The position numbers were made by a program, and so were the translations under genes. Below are positions 14,914 to 22,840 of a DNA stretch of 49,652 nt, piece after piece. This DNA comes from Cytophagaceae bacterium (lineage in GTDB: Bacteria; Bacteroidota; Bacteroidia; Cytophagales; Spirosomataceae): NCBI GenBank assembly GCA_017984215.1, contig JAGOAA010000015.1:1-49652 (forward strand), in the 5' to 3' direction. The notes under the pieces were generated by a model that saw only the letters and a list, made by a program, of their open reading frames with translations, searched no databases and was not told the DNA's origin. Numbering within the stretch: the first letter of the stretch is position 1; each line of letters opens with the position of its first letter.

Positions 14914-17712
14914 ATGAAATCCATTTACGTATTTATTCTATTATTACTCGTATCAACACCAATATTTGCACAAGAGGGTGGTACCATCCGAGGTACTATT
15001 AAAGATTCAAAAACAAAAGAAGACATTATTGGGGCAACGATTCTCGTTCAGGGAATTAATAAGGGTGCTGCTACTGACATCAACGGTTTTTTCTCTTTCG
15101 GTAAATTGCCTGTAGGCTCTTATTCATTGAAAATTTCATTCGTAGGCTACGAATCTAAAATTTATGAAGGTGTTAAAGTAGCGGCTAACCAAGTAACCGA
15201 ACTTAATCTTTCGTTAGTGGAAGAGTCGGCAACGTTAGCGGAGGTTAAAGTAGTCGCTCAGAAATTAACGAATACAGAGCAATCTGTGATTTCGGAAATT
15301 AAGGCGGCTCAATTGGTCGTTAGTGGTATTTCTGCCGCACAAATCACAAAGACATTGGATCGTACGGCTGCTGAAGTTGTGAAACGCGTTCCGGGTGTTA
15401 CGATTTTCGGAGAGCGCTTCATCAACATTCGTGGTTTGAATGAGCGTTACAACACCGTTCAATTAAATAATGCATTTGCGCCTTCGATGGAAACGGATGT
15501 TCGTTCGTTCTCATTTGACATTATTCCTGCAGGTCAAATTGACCGTATTTTGGTATTCAAATCTCCATCAGCTGAAATTCCAGGAGAATTTGCTGGGGGT
15601 GTTGTGAAAATCTTTACCAAATCTATTCCGGAAAATAACTTCTTAACACTTGATATCTCAAGCGCTTACCGCGAAGGAACAACCGGTTCAGCATTTTTTG
15701 CAACAAAAAATGCCAATATGGCTTGGACAGGTTTTGATCAAGGCTATTTCGATTTGCCTAAGTCTTTCCCAATCAATCGTAGCGCCTTAATCAACACGGG
15801 AGCTTCAGGTATTGATGCCATTGGTGCTTCCTTGAAGAACAATTGGGTGCCGGTAGAATCCAATGCAATGCCTGACATGCGTGCATCCTTAGCGGGTGGA
15901 CTTAAATTTGATTTGGGTTCCGTTCGTATTGGTAATGTGACGGCTGTCAACTATTCTAACACGCGTTCTATCTTTAAAATGGAGCGTAATGACTGGGGAT
16001 ATAGTAATATCCAAACGACAGGAGAGCCAGATGAGATTTTCAATTATGTTGATAATCAATATTCAAATGCGATTCGTTTAGGTGTTTCGCACAACTGGTC
16101 GGCACGTTTCGCAGGTGGATCTGTGATTGAATTCAAAAATTTATTTAATCAATTAGCGAATACACAATACATTCAGCGTTCAGGATTTGACAATGGTTCG
16201 AACTGGGATATTCGTTCATTCGATCAGGTATTCAGAGGTATTTACACGGGTCAATTGACCGGCCGTCATGAATTTCAAGAGGGTAGCCTAAAAACGGATT
16301 GGATGGTCGGTTATAATTCAGCTTATCGTAACCAGCCGGATTACAAGCGTTTCCGTTACAATGTAGATGGTTCATCGAGCAGCTTATTTATACCAAACGG
16401 TGCTGCACAGACATTTTTGTTGGGTCGTACCTACATCAACATGGACGAGTCATCTTACACAGCGGCGTTTAATCTTGATAAACGAATCAAAGTAGGCGAT
16501 GAGAAGGAATTGGATTTCAAAGCAGGTTTATTCTATGAAGATAAGGTACGTGATTTCGGTGCACGTAACATTGGTTATGTGAAATCGACGCCTTCTTTCC
16601 AGACGACCTTGCCTATCGACCAATTGTTTTCTCCTCAAAATTTCAACTCGAGAACGGGTGTGAAAATTGATGAGCAAACGAACCCGAATGACTCTTATAA
16701 CGCAACGAACAATTTGTTTGCCGCTTATGTCTCTGCGAATTATGCCTTAGGCAAGAAGTTTAATGCTATTGTAGGTGTTCGGGCAGAACAAAATAGCCAG
16801 AAGCTGAATTCAGCGGATTTGGTAGGGAAGGCCATCAACTACGATAACACGCGTTTGGATGTGTTGCCATCGATGAACTTGACCTATAATTTCACGGAGA
16901 AGTCCTTGTTACGTTTGGCTTACGGAAAGACATTGAATCGTCCAGAATTCCGCGAGTTAGCTCCTTTCTCTTTCTATGATTTTGTTAATAACCGTACGGT
17001 TTCAGGTAATCCAACTTTGAAGAATGCTGAGATTCAAAACTTTGATTTCCGTTATGAATTTTATCCTACACCGACGGAGTTAGTAAGTATTGCTGCATTC
17101 TACAAGGACTTCACAAACCCGATTGAGGTTGTGTTTGCTTCAGGTGCTAACCCTATCTTGAATTTCTCAAATGCGAAGTCGGCCTATTCAACGGGTATCG
17201 AAGCAGAATTCCGCAAGAACTTAAACGCGAATCAACCCAATACAATTTTGGGAAGAACGAGCTTAGTTTTCAACGGTACGTATATTTTCAGCCGCGTAAA
17301 ATTGGATGAGACGGTAGCGAAGGACCAATCTGATAATCGTCCTTTGCAAGGTCAATCGCCTTATATCGTGAATGCTGGTTTGAACTATAACGATACCAAA
17401 AAGGGCTTACAATTGAATTTTAATTACAACGTCATTGGTAAACGTATTTTCGCTGTAGGTAACAACTTTGGATCTCCATACCCAGATTGGTTTGAGATGC
17501 CACGTAATGTGATTGATTTTAGTTTCTCAAAGCAATTGACAAAAGCGATCATGCTTAAAGGTGGTGTGAGCGATATCTTGAATCAAGGAAATACGATTTT
17601 ACAAGATGGTAACCAAGATCAGGTTTTTGATCGTAACCAAGATCAGACCATTCAAAACTATGCGCCTGGTCGTGTAGCTTCATTAGGGCTTATTATTTCT
17701 CCATTTAATTAA
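14914..17712 (+). CDS. TonB-dependent receptor of the phosphate island
   Basis: A 932-residue outer-membrane receptor. Signal peptide MKSIYVFILLLLVSTPIFA (about 1-19), then a carboxypeptidase-D-regulatory-like beta-sandwich (about 22-105; GTIRGTIKDSKTKEDIIGAT). The plug domain follows (about 140-255; VVKRVPGVTIFGERFINIRG, GEFAGGVVKIFTKS) and then a 22-strand-type barrel ending VASLGLIISPFN. It lacks a SusD partner and is shorter than SusC, so it belongs to the other TonB-receptor type, whose partner here is the surface lipoprotein just downstream. The ligand is not deducible from sequence. Context and a Pho-box-like promoter suggest a phosphorus compound. A 26-base gap separates it from the next gene. 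Confidence 0.92.
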   Translation: MKSIYVFILLLLVSTPIFAQEGGTIRGTIKDSKTKEDIIGATILVQGINKGAATDINGFFSFGKLPVGSYSLKISFVGYESKIYEGVKVAANQVTELNLSLVEESATLAEVKVVAQKLTNTEQSVISEIKAAQLVVSGISAAQITKTLDRTAAEVVKRVPGVTIFGERFINIRGLNERYNTVQLNNAFAPSMETDVRSFSFDIIPAGQIDRILVFKSPSAEIPGEFAGGVVKIFTKSIPENNFLTLDISSAYREGTTGSAFFATKNANMAWTGFDQGYFDLPKSFPINRSALINTGASGIDAIGASLKNNWVPVESNAMPDMRASLAGGLKFDLGSVRIGNVTAVNYSNTRSIFKMERNDWGYSNIQTTGEPDEIFNYVDNQYSNAIRLGVSHNWSARFAGGSVIEFKNLFNQLANTQYIQRSGFDNGSNWDIRSFDQVFRGIYTGQLTGRHEFQEGSLKTDWMVGYNSAYRNQPDYKRFRYNVDGSSSSLFIPNGAAQTFLLGRTYINMDESSYTAAFNLDKRIKVGDEKELDFKAGLFYEDKVRDFGARNIGYVKSTPSFQTTLPIDQLFSPQNFNSRTGVKIDEQTNPNDSYNATNNLFAAYVSANYALGKKFNAIVGVRAEQNSQKLNSADLVGKAINYDNTRLDVLPSMNLTYNFTEKSLLRLAYGKTLNRPEFRELAPFSFYDFVNNRTVSGNPTLKNAEIQNFDFRYEFYPTPTELVSIAAFYKDFTNPIEVVFASGANPILNFSNAKSAYSTGIEAEFRKNLNANQPNTILGRTSLVFNGTYIFSRVKLDETVAKDQSDNRPLQGQSPYIVNAGLNYNDTKKGLQLNFNYNVIGKRIFAVGNNFGSPYPDWFEMPRNVIDFSFSKQLTKAIMLKGGVSDILNQGNTILQDGNQDQVFDRNQDQTIQNYAPGRVASLGLIISPFN

Positions 17713-17734
17713 TCAAACAATTTAATCAAACAAA
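17709..17734 (+). repeat. Tandem 13-bp repeat between receptor and lipoprotein genes
   Basis: TTAATCAAACAAT followed directly by TTAATCAAACAAA: 12 of 13 bases identical. The first unit overlaps the receptor stop codon; the second ends four bases before the ATG at 17739. It may be a translation-initiation enhancer or simple slippage. Confidence 0.6.
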
Positions 17735-17738
17735 AGTG

Positions 17739-19505
17739 ATGAAACGCTTACAAACAAACATGTTTAAAGTTTTCGCAATGTTAACTATTGCGGTAGTTAC
17801 ATTAGCGGGTTGTGCGAAGGAAGAGGAAGTTTTTCCTGTGCCAACAATCTCGACGTCGGGAACACTAGCGGGGATTCCGGGTGCGACCATTACGGTTAAG
17901 GCGACAATCAATGCGCCTGCAGGTATTAAGTCGATTACGGTTTTGAAAAACGGTGCGGCTTTTGATTCAAAAATAATGGCTGGCGAAAAAACAGCTGAGT
18001 ATTCGAAGGATTATGTGATTGAAGGAACAGCAGGTTCAACGGTGAACTTTACGGTACAGGTTACAGATAACCAAAACCAAGTTTCTTCGTTGGTATCAAT
18101 TCCCGTAACCGTTTCTGTCGTACCTCCTAAAACCATTGTGGATGTAGAAGGTGTGATCGAAGGAAACGTGACATGGACTGCGGATAAAATTTACCGTTTG
18201 AAAGGTTATGTACGAGTAGGTGAAGAAGCTACTTTTGGTACCATTACGAAGGTTGGTCAATTGACTATCCAAGCAGGTACGGTTATCATCGGTGATAAAG
18301 CTACTAAGGGAACTTTGGTTGTACACCGTGGTTCTAAATTGATCGCGATTGGTACTGCTGCTGCTCCGATTGTATTTACATCTGCTGAAGGTGTAGGCAA
18401 CCGTGCTCCAGGTGATTGGGGTGGAGTTGTTCTTTGTGGTAAAGCGCCAAACAACTTGACAGGTACAGTAGAATTAGAAGGCGGTTACAAAGGTTACCAC
18501 GGTGGTACGGATGCAGCAGATAACTCGGGTTCATTAAAGTATGTTCGTATTGAGTACGCGGGTATTCCATTGAATCCAAACCAAGAAATTAACTCATTAA
18601 CGATGGGTTCAGTAGGTTCAGGTACTACGCTTGAGTATATCATGGCATCTTTCGGTTTGGATGATTCATTTGAGTGGTTCGGTGGAACAGTAAACGCGAA
18701 ATATTTGATCGCTTACAAAGGAACGGATGATGACTTTGACGTAGATAATGGTTTCTCAGGAAACGTACAATTCGGTTTAGGATACCGTGACGGTAACTTA
18801 GCGGATGCTTCAGGATCAAACGGATTTGAAGTTGATAACAACTCAAACGGAGATGCGGCAACACCATTTACTTCTGCAACATTTGCAAACATGTCAATCA
18901 TTGGTGCTAAAGGAACGGCTTCATCTTATTTGGATTTCAACTTCCAAAATGGAGCGCAATTGCGTCGTAATAATAAATTGAAAATCTATAACACATTCAT
19001 TACAGGATACCCAACTGGTTTGTATATCGATAGCCAAAAAGGTTCTGCGAAAACAAACGCGGCTAATGGTGACTTAGTTGTTAAGAACGTTGTTATCGCG
19101 GGTACTTCAGGATGGGGATCAACAGGTTTCACAGCATTGAATACGAACGTGTATGGTTTCGGTGTTGCGGTAGCTGATGAAGAGCAAATTGCTAAAACAG
19201 GTTCTGCTGGTACAGTTGCAACAAAACCAATTTTGATTGGTGATGTTAAGGCATCTGATTGGTTCAAGGCAATCGCCGGGAACAAAGTATTGACATCGAC
19301 TGCCAATACAGGTATTGCTGCGACATTATGGTCAGCTCGTCCAACGTTAACTTTAACGGCTGGAACTTCAGAATCTTTGATCGGAACGGCTTTACCTGCA
19401 TTGCCAGGTATGACTGCAACGGATTACATCGGTGCATTCAAAGATTCAGATTGGACTGCTGGTTGGGCTGAATTCTCGCCTAACTCAGTACTTTACATTA
19501 AGTAA
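17739..19505 (+). CDS. Surface lipoprotein with Ig-like and beta-helix-like regions, TonB receptor partner
   Basis: A 588-residue lipoprotein: lipobox LAGC with Cys25, followed by AKEEE. Cys-X-K-E-E matches the Bacteroidota lipoprotein export signal that sends lipoproteins to the cell surface. Start at ATG 17739; the GTG one codon earlier is less likely. Residues about 30-130 form an Ig-like domain (TITVKATINAPAGIKSITVLK ... VTVSVV). From about 135 the repeating short strands with turns (GQLTIQAGTVIIGD, GTLVVHRGSKLIAIG, APIVFTS, GDWGGVVLCG) look like a right-handed parallel beta-helix. Asp-rich loops (GLDDSFEWFGGTVN, KGTDDDFDVDNG) may bind Ca2+ or another cation. It directly follows the TonB receptor and is probably its ligand-capturing partner. 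No enzyme motif is seen. Confidence 0.8.
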   Translation: MKRLQTNMFKVFAMLTIAVVTLAGCAKEEEVFPVPTISTSGTLAGIPGATITVKATINAPAGIKSITVLKNGAAFDSKIMAGEKTAEYSKDYVIEGTAGSTVNFTVQVTDNQNQVSSLVSIPVTVSVVPPKTIVDVEGVIEGNVTWTADKIYRLKGYVRVGEEATFGTITKVGQLTIQAGTVIIGDKATKGTLVVHRGSKLIAIGTAAAPIVFTSAEGVGNRAPGDWGGVVLCGKAPNNLTGTVELEGGYKGYHGGTDAADNSGSLKYVRIEYAGIPLNPNQEINSLTMGSVGSGTTLEYIMASFGLDDSFEWFGGTVNAKYLIAYKGTDDDFDVDNGFSGNVQFGLGYRDGNLADASGSNGFEVDNNSNGDAATPFTSATFANMSIIGAKGTASSYLDFNFQNGAQLRRNNKLKIYNTFITGYPTGLYIDSQKGSAKTNAANGDLVVKNVVIAGTSGWGSTGFTALNTNVYGFGVAVADEEQIAKTGSAGTVATKPILIGDVKASDWFKAIAGNKVLTSTANTGIAATLWSARPTLTLTAGTSESLIGTALPALPGMTATDYIGAFKDSDWTAGWAEFSPNSVLYIK

Positions 19506-19519
19506 TTTATAATTAGCTA

Positions 19520-19553
19520 GGACGTTGCCAAATGAGGCAACGTCCTTTTTTTT
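19520..19553 (+). terminator. Strong hairpin terminator or attenuator before the second surface lipoprotein gene
   Basis: A perfect 10-bp stem GGACGTTGCC / GGCAACGTCC with loop AAATGA is followed by eight T residues. This is a textbook intrinsic terminator for the receptor-lipoprotein transcript. It ends seven bases before the ATG at 19560, which leaves no room for a separate promoter in between, so the next gene must depend on readthrough or on a promoter inside the upstream gene. Confidence 0.85.
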
Positions 19554-19554
19554 A

Positions 19555-19568
19555 CACCAATGATAAAA
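19555..19568 (+). promoter_or_regulatory. 5'-leader element CACCAATGATAAAA overlapping a start codon
   Basis: Same CACCA-AT-rich string as near other island genes, here overlapping the ATG at 19560. Confidence 0.25.
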
Positions 19569-20111
19569 AATATATTAACTTTTTTTGCAGGCGTCATGCT
19601 ATTGGCTTCCTGTCATTCCAAAGACGAAGTAGGCTACTATTTTTCTGACGCTGAACGTGATACGCTGTTGACGAATATCATTACGTACATGGGAGAAAAA
19701 GCTACCTATTCAACAGATTCAACAAAATTTCAGGCACAATTCAGACCTGAATATGTTAGCCGTTTACCACTTTATCATTTTGTTCATTTGACCAAAGATG
19801 AAGCGGGCACTTATTTTTATTTAATTAGTCGGCCCGTGGCGGGTCGAAAGGATTTACGAAGGGGAGTAGTAGGTCGATTCATCTTAAAACCGGAATCTAC
19901 GGATATACTTGCTTTTGAAGAGGTTGTTAACACGCCGCACTTTGATGACGAAACCGTGAAGGAACGTGGGGCTTTTTTATTTAAGGCACTTGTCCGTGAA
20001 GGGAATTTAAACGCGTATTTGCCCATGAAACATTATGTGGAATGGCCAGATTCGACACTAAAATATGACAAAAAAACCCATAATTGGGTTTCTACGATAT
20101 CGGGTTTGTAA
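19560..20111 (+). CDS. Second predicted surface lipoprotein, function unknown
   Basis: A 183-residue lipoprotein: MIKNILTFFAGVMLLASC, lipobox LASC, Cys18. The residues after it, HSKDEV, contain K-D-E, a fit to the Bacteroidota surface-export signal. The mature part is alpha/beta with charged segments (DAERDTLLTNIITYMGEKATY, FVHLTKDEAGTYFYLISRPV, RRGVVGRFILKPE). I recognise no family. Position behind the receptor and Ig/beta-helix lipoprotein suggests it is part of the same surface complex, perhaps at lower level because of the hairpin at 19520. A hairpin at 20141-20169 ends the unit. Confidence 0.7.
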   Translation: MIKNILTFFAGVMLLASCHSKDEVGYYFSDAERDTLLTNIITYMGEKATYSTDSTKFQAQFRPEYVSRLPLYHFVHLTKDEAGTYFYLISRPVAGRKDLRRGVVGRFILKPESTDILAFEEVVNTPHFDDETVKERGAFLFKALVREGNLNAYLPMKHYVEWPDSTLKYDKKTHNWVSTISGL

Positions 20112-20140
20112 CCTACGATTTTATATTGGTGTAATATAGT

Positions 20141-20169
20141 AAATGTCGGCAGGTCTCCTGTCGACATTT
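20141..20169 (+). terminator. Terminator-like hairpin after the second lipoprotein gene
   Basis: Arms AAATGTCGGCAGG and CCTGTCGACATTT form a 13-bp stem with a single wobble and a three-base loop, followed by CTTGTTTGG. Strong stem, moderate T tail. It separates the lipoprotein from the phosphatase gene. Confidence 0.65.
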
Positions 20170-20246
20170 CTTGTTTGGAGCGAGTTGAAATGATAAATTT
20201 TCGTGTAATTTAGAACAAGTTTAAAGGAAACCTATTTATCAATCTT

Positions 20247-21311
20247 ATGCGTCAATTTTTATTTTTTTCTTTGTTGATGACTTTGTTTATTTCGCCGGCA
20301 TACAGTCAAAAGTTGGCCGACCACCGTGTTATCGTCATCATGACCGACGGGTTTCGTTGGCAAGAAGTTTTCGGAGGAATGGATTCATCCATTGTAAAAG
20401 TGAAGCGTTTCCACCACGGGGATAGCGCGCGCTTAGTTAAGCAGTATTGGGCACCAGATGCTGAGACTCGCCGTGAAAAATTATTGCCTTTTTTTTGGAA
20501 TACAATAGCTAAACAGGGCCAGATTCATGGTAATCGTAGCAAAGGATCACTTGTGAATGTTGCAAATCCCTATTGGTTTTCCTATCCAGGATACAGTGAG
20601 TTATTAACAGGCCAGGTTGATACATCCGTGAATTCGAATGATTACAAGGCGAATCCCAATACGAACTTTTTTGAGTACTTGAATAGCCTAAACGCCTATA
20701 AAGGTTCGGTTGCGGCTTTTGGAGCTTGGGATGCGTTTGATCGAATTTTAAATGAAAAGCGTGCGGGTTTTCCGGTTATTAATGCTTTTGATGATTATAA
20801 TTCCTATGTAAAAAGTAAGGATAGCGATTTACTTTCACGCATGACGAAGGATTCTTTCCGCGCGTTTGGGGATGCGGAGGTTTTGGATGGGTTTATGCAT
20901 TACCAAGCGATGGATTATTTGAAAAATAAGAAACCCAAAGCCATGTTCATTTCCTACGGCGAAACGGACGAATTTGCACATGAAGGCCATTATGGACATT
21001 ACCTGAATGCGGCGCATCAATTCGACGCTTGGTTGGCTGATATTTGGCGATTCGTTGAATCAGACCCCTTATACAAAGGTAAAACGACCCTATTAATCAC
21101 GACGGATCATGGTAGAGGAGATAAGAATAAATATGAATGGACATCACATGGAGAAAAGGTGAAAGATTGCCATGAGATTTGGTATGCCATGCTGGGGGCC
21201 AAAGTCCCTAGGTTGGGTGAGGTACAATCTCTAGAACAAGTGTATCAAAAAGACTTGATTCATTTTGTTGCTAAGATCATGGAGATTCCTTTTAGCAGTA
21301 GGCCCAACTAG
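20247..21311 (+). CDS. Secreted alkaline-phosphatase-superfamily enzyme
   Basis: A 354-residue secreted enzyme with signal peptide MRQFLFFSLLMTLFISPAYS (cleavage near 20-21). It keeps the metal-site layout of the alkaline phosphatase superfamily: Asp34 (VIVIMTDGFRW), candidate nucleophile Ser117 in PGYSELLTG, Asp241 and His245 (GETDEFAHEGH), Asp287-His288 (TTDHGRGD) and His301 (TSHGE). This set supports a two-metal phosphomonoesterase or phosphodiesterase, not a broken copy. Exact substrate is open; phosphoesters are likely given the neighbours. No Pho-box-like repeat is seen in its 135-base upstream region. A weak TTG-N18-TAATTTAG (20185-20213) could be the promoter. Confidence 0.85.
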   Translation: MRQFLFFSLLMTLFISPAYSQKLADHRVIVIMTDGFRWQEVFGGMDSSIVKVKRFHHGDSARLVKQYWAPDAETRREKLLPFFWNTIAKQGQIHGNRSKGSLVNVANPYWFSYPGYSELLTGQVDTSVNSNDYKANPNTNFFEYLNSLNAYKGSVAAFGAWDAFDRILNEKRAGFPVINAFDDYNSYVKSKDSDLLSRMTKDSFRAFGDAEVLDGFMHYQAMDYLKNKKPKAMFISYGETDEFAHEGHYGHYLNAAHQFDAWLADIWRFVESDPLYKGKTTLLITTDHGRGDKNKYEWTSHGEKVKDCHEIWYAMLGAKVPRLGEVQSLEQVYQKDLIHFVAKIMEIPFSSRPN

Positions 21312-21314
21312 TAT

Positions 21315-21359
21315 TTAATAATTTGGTAACATCCATCGGTCATGAGATGCTTACCTTCG
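21315..21359 (+). promoter_or_regulatory. Pho-box-like promoter of the first PiT gene
   Basis: TTAATA-atttg-GTAACA (21315-21331) is an 11-bp-period direct repeat. The second hexamer starts exactly 26 bp before TACCTTCG (21352-21359), a one-mismatch -7 box. It lies in the 69-base gap between the phosphatase stop and the PiT ATG at 21381. Same geometry as at 14838 and 24160. Confidence 0.6.
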
Positions 21360-21380
21360 CAATGTTTTAATAATAAACTT

Positions 21381-22838
21381 ATGTTTGGTCTAGATCCTAC
21401 GCTGTTATTCCTATTATGCTTTTGCTTAGTTGCGGCATGTGCTTTTGAGTTTGTTAACGGATTTCATGATACGGCTAACGCCGTAGCAACTGTCATATAT
21501 ACACACTCATTGAAGCCTACTCAAGCAGTTGTATGGTCAGGGTTTATGAACTTTCTTGGGCTGCTAACCGGCGGAGTTGGTGTTACGATGAGTATCATTG
21601 GCCTATTGCCAACCGAATTATTAGTGGATACCAATGTCTATCATTCCATGGCGATGGCATTAGCGCTGTTGATTTCTGCAATTATGTGGAATTTAGGCAC
21701 CTGGTATTTAGGAATTCCCGCATCTAGTTCTCATACCTTGATTGGTTCCATTATTGGTATTGGAGTGGGGCATGCATTGTTGCCAGAGGCTTCCAACAAA
21801 GGGCTTTCATCATTGAACTGGGATAAGGTGATTGAGATTGGGCAAGCCTTGTTGTTGTCTCCTTTATTTGGTTTTGCCTTGGCAATCATTTTGATGTACA
21901 TTTTAAAGAAGTCGGTAACTAACAAAGAAATCTTCAAGGAACCGAAGAAGAAATCACCTCCCCCTTTGTGGATTCGTTCGATATTAATTGCTACCTGTAC
22001 CTTGGTATCTTTTTTTCATGGGAGAAATGATGGCCAAAAAGGAATTGGCTTGGTGATGGTTATATTAATTGCGTTTTTGCCTGGTTTCTTTGCGGTCAAT
22101 ACTTCGCTTGACTTAAATGCGTTGCGAACACATTTGTCTACCGTACAGCAAATAACCGCGAAGATTGATTCGTCTGCATTGTCAATCAAAGAGCAAGATG
22201 CATTAGCCAAGATTAAGTCGTCCTCACAGGACCTTTTTGTTATTACATCCAAGAATCCTGGGATATCGACCTTAACAACGGATCAAAAATTTGCGATTCG
22301 CAAAGCGGCTTTGACGATTAACAAGCATTCAAAGAAGTTGATTGAAAGCGAATCTGTTGCTTTATCTGAGAATGATAAGCAAGCATGGAAAAAAGCAACG
22401 GCAGGGTCTAAAGCGCCCTTTTTCACCTACGGATCAAGTTCCAGCTCAGGTTTAGCTAGTGTGACCGATTTTGCGCCTAATTGGGTGATGTGGATGATTG
22501 CCTTATCTTTAGGTTTGGGTACGATGATTGGTTGGAAGCGCATCGTGATTACGATCGGCGAGAAAATCGGGAAGGATCATTTGACTTATGCGCAAGGGGC
22601 ATCCGCTGAGTTAATTGCATCTTTAACGATTGGATTAGCAACTGCGTATAAATGGCCGGTGAGTACGACACACGTATTAAGTTCGGGTATTGCAGGTACG
22701 ATGGTAGCCCAGCGCGGGATCAAGAATCTGCAAGGAGGAACTGTGCGCAGCATTGTTTTAGCTTGGGTCCTGACCTTGCCTGTTACGATAATTTTATCAA
22801 CCGTATTGTTTTTGTTTTTCCGTTGGATTGTCGGCTAG
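21381..22838 (+). CDS. PiT family inorganic phosphate permease, copy A
   Basis: A 485-residue inner-membrane phosphate transporter (PF01384). The duplicated PiT signatures are NGFHDTANAVATVIYT (26-41) and, in the second half, LTYAQGASAELIASLTIGLATAYKWPVSTTHVLSSG. About ten hydrophobic segments are visible. A hydrophilic insertion of roughly 120 residues separates the halves (about 245-365). Start chosen at ATG 21381 (MFGLDPTLLFLL); an upstream in-frame ATG at 21342 lies before the predicted transcription start. Copy B has the same length and start. The stop is two bases from the end of the convergent FAD oxidoreductase gene. Confidence 0.93.
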   Translation: MFGLDPTLLFLLCFCLVAACAFEFVNGFHDTANAVATVIYTHSLKPTQAVVWSGFMNFLGLLTGGVGVTMSIIGLLPTELLVDTNVYHSMAMALALLISAIMWNLGTWYLGIPASSSHTLIGSIIGIGVGHALLPEASNKGLSSLNWDKVIEIGQALLLSPLFGFALAIILMYILKKSVTNKEIFKEPKKKSPPPLWIRSILIATCTLVSFFHGRNDGQKGIGLVMVILIAFLPGFFAVNTSLDLNALRTHLSTVQQITAKIDSSALSIKEQDALAKIKSSSQDLFVITSKNPGISTLTTDQKFAIRKAALTINKHSKKLIESESVALSENDKQAWKKATAGSKAPFFTYGSSSSSGLASVTDFAPNWVMWMIALSLGLGTMIGWKRIVITIGEKIGKDHLTYAQGASAELIASLTIGLATAYKWPVSTTHVLSSGIAGTMVAQRGIKNLQGGTVRSIVLAWVLTLPVTIILSTVLFLFFRWIVG

Positions 22839-22840
22839 CT

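Noticed and set aside
20112-20246. Pho-box-like site before the phosphatase gene
   Set aside because: I looked for a TTAAYA-N5-TTAAYA repeat 26 bp before a -7 box and found none; only a weak TTG-N18-TAATTTAG is present.
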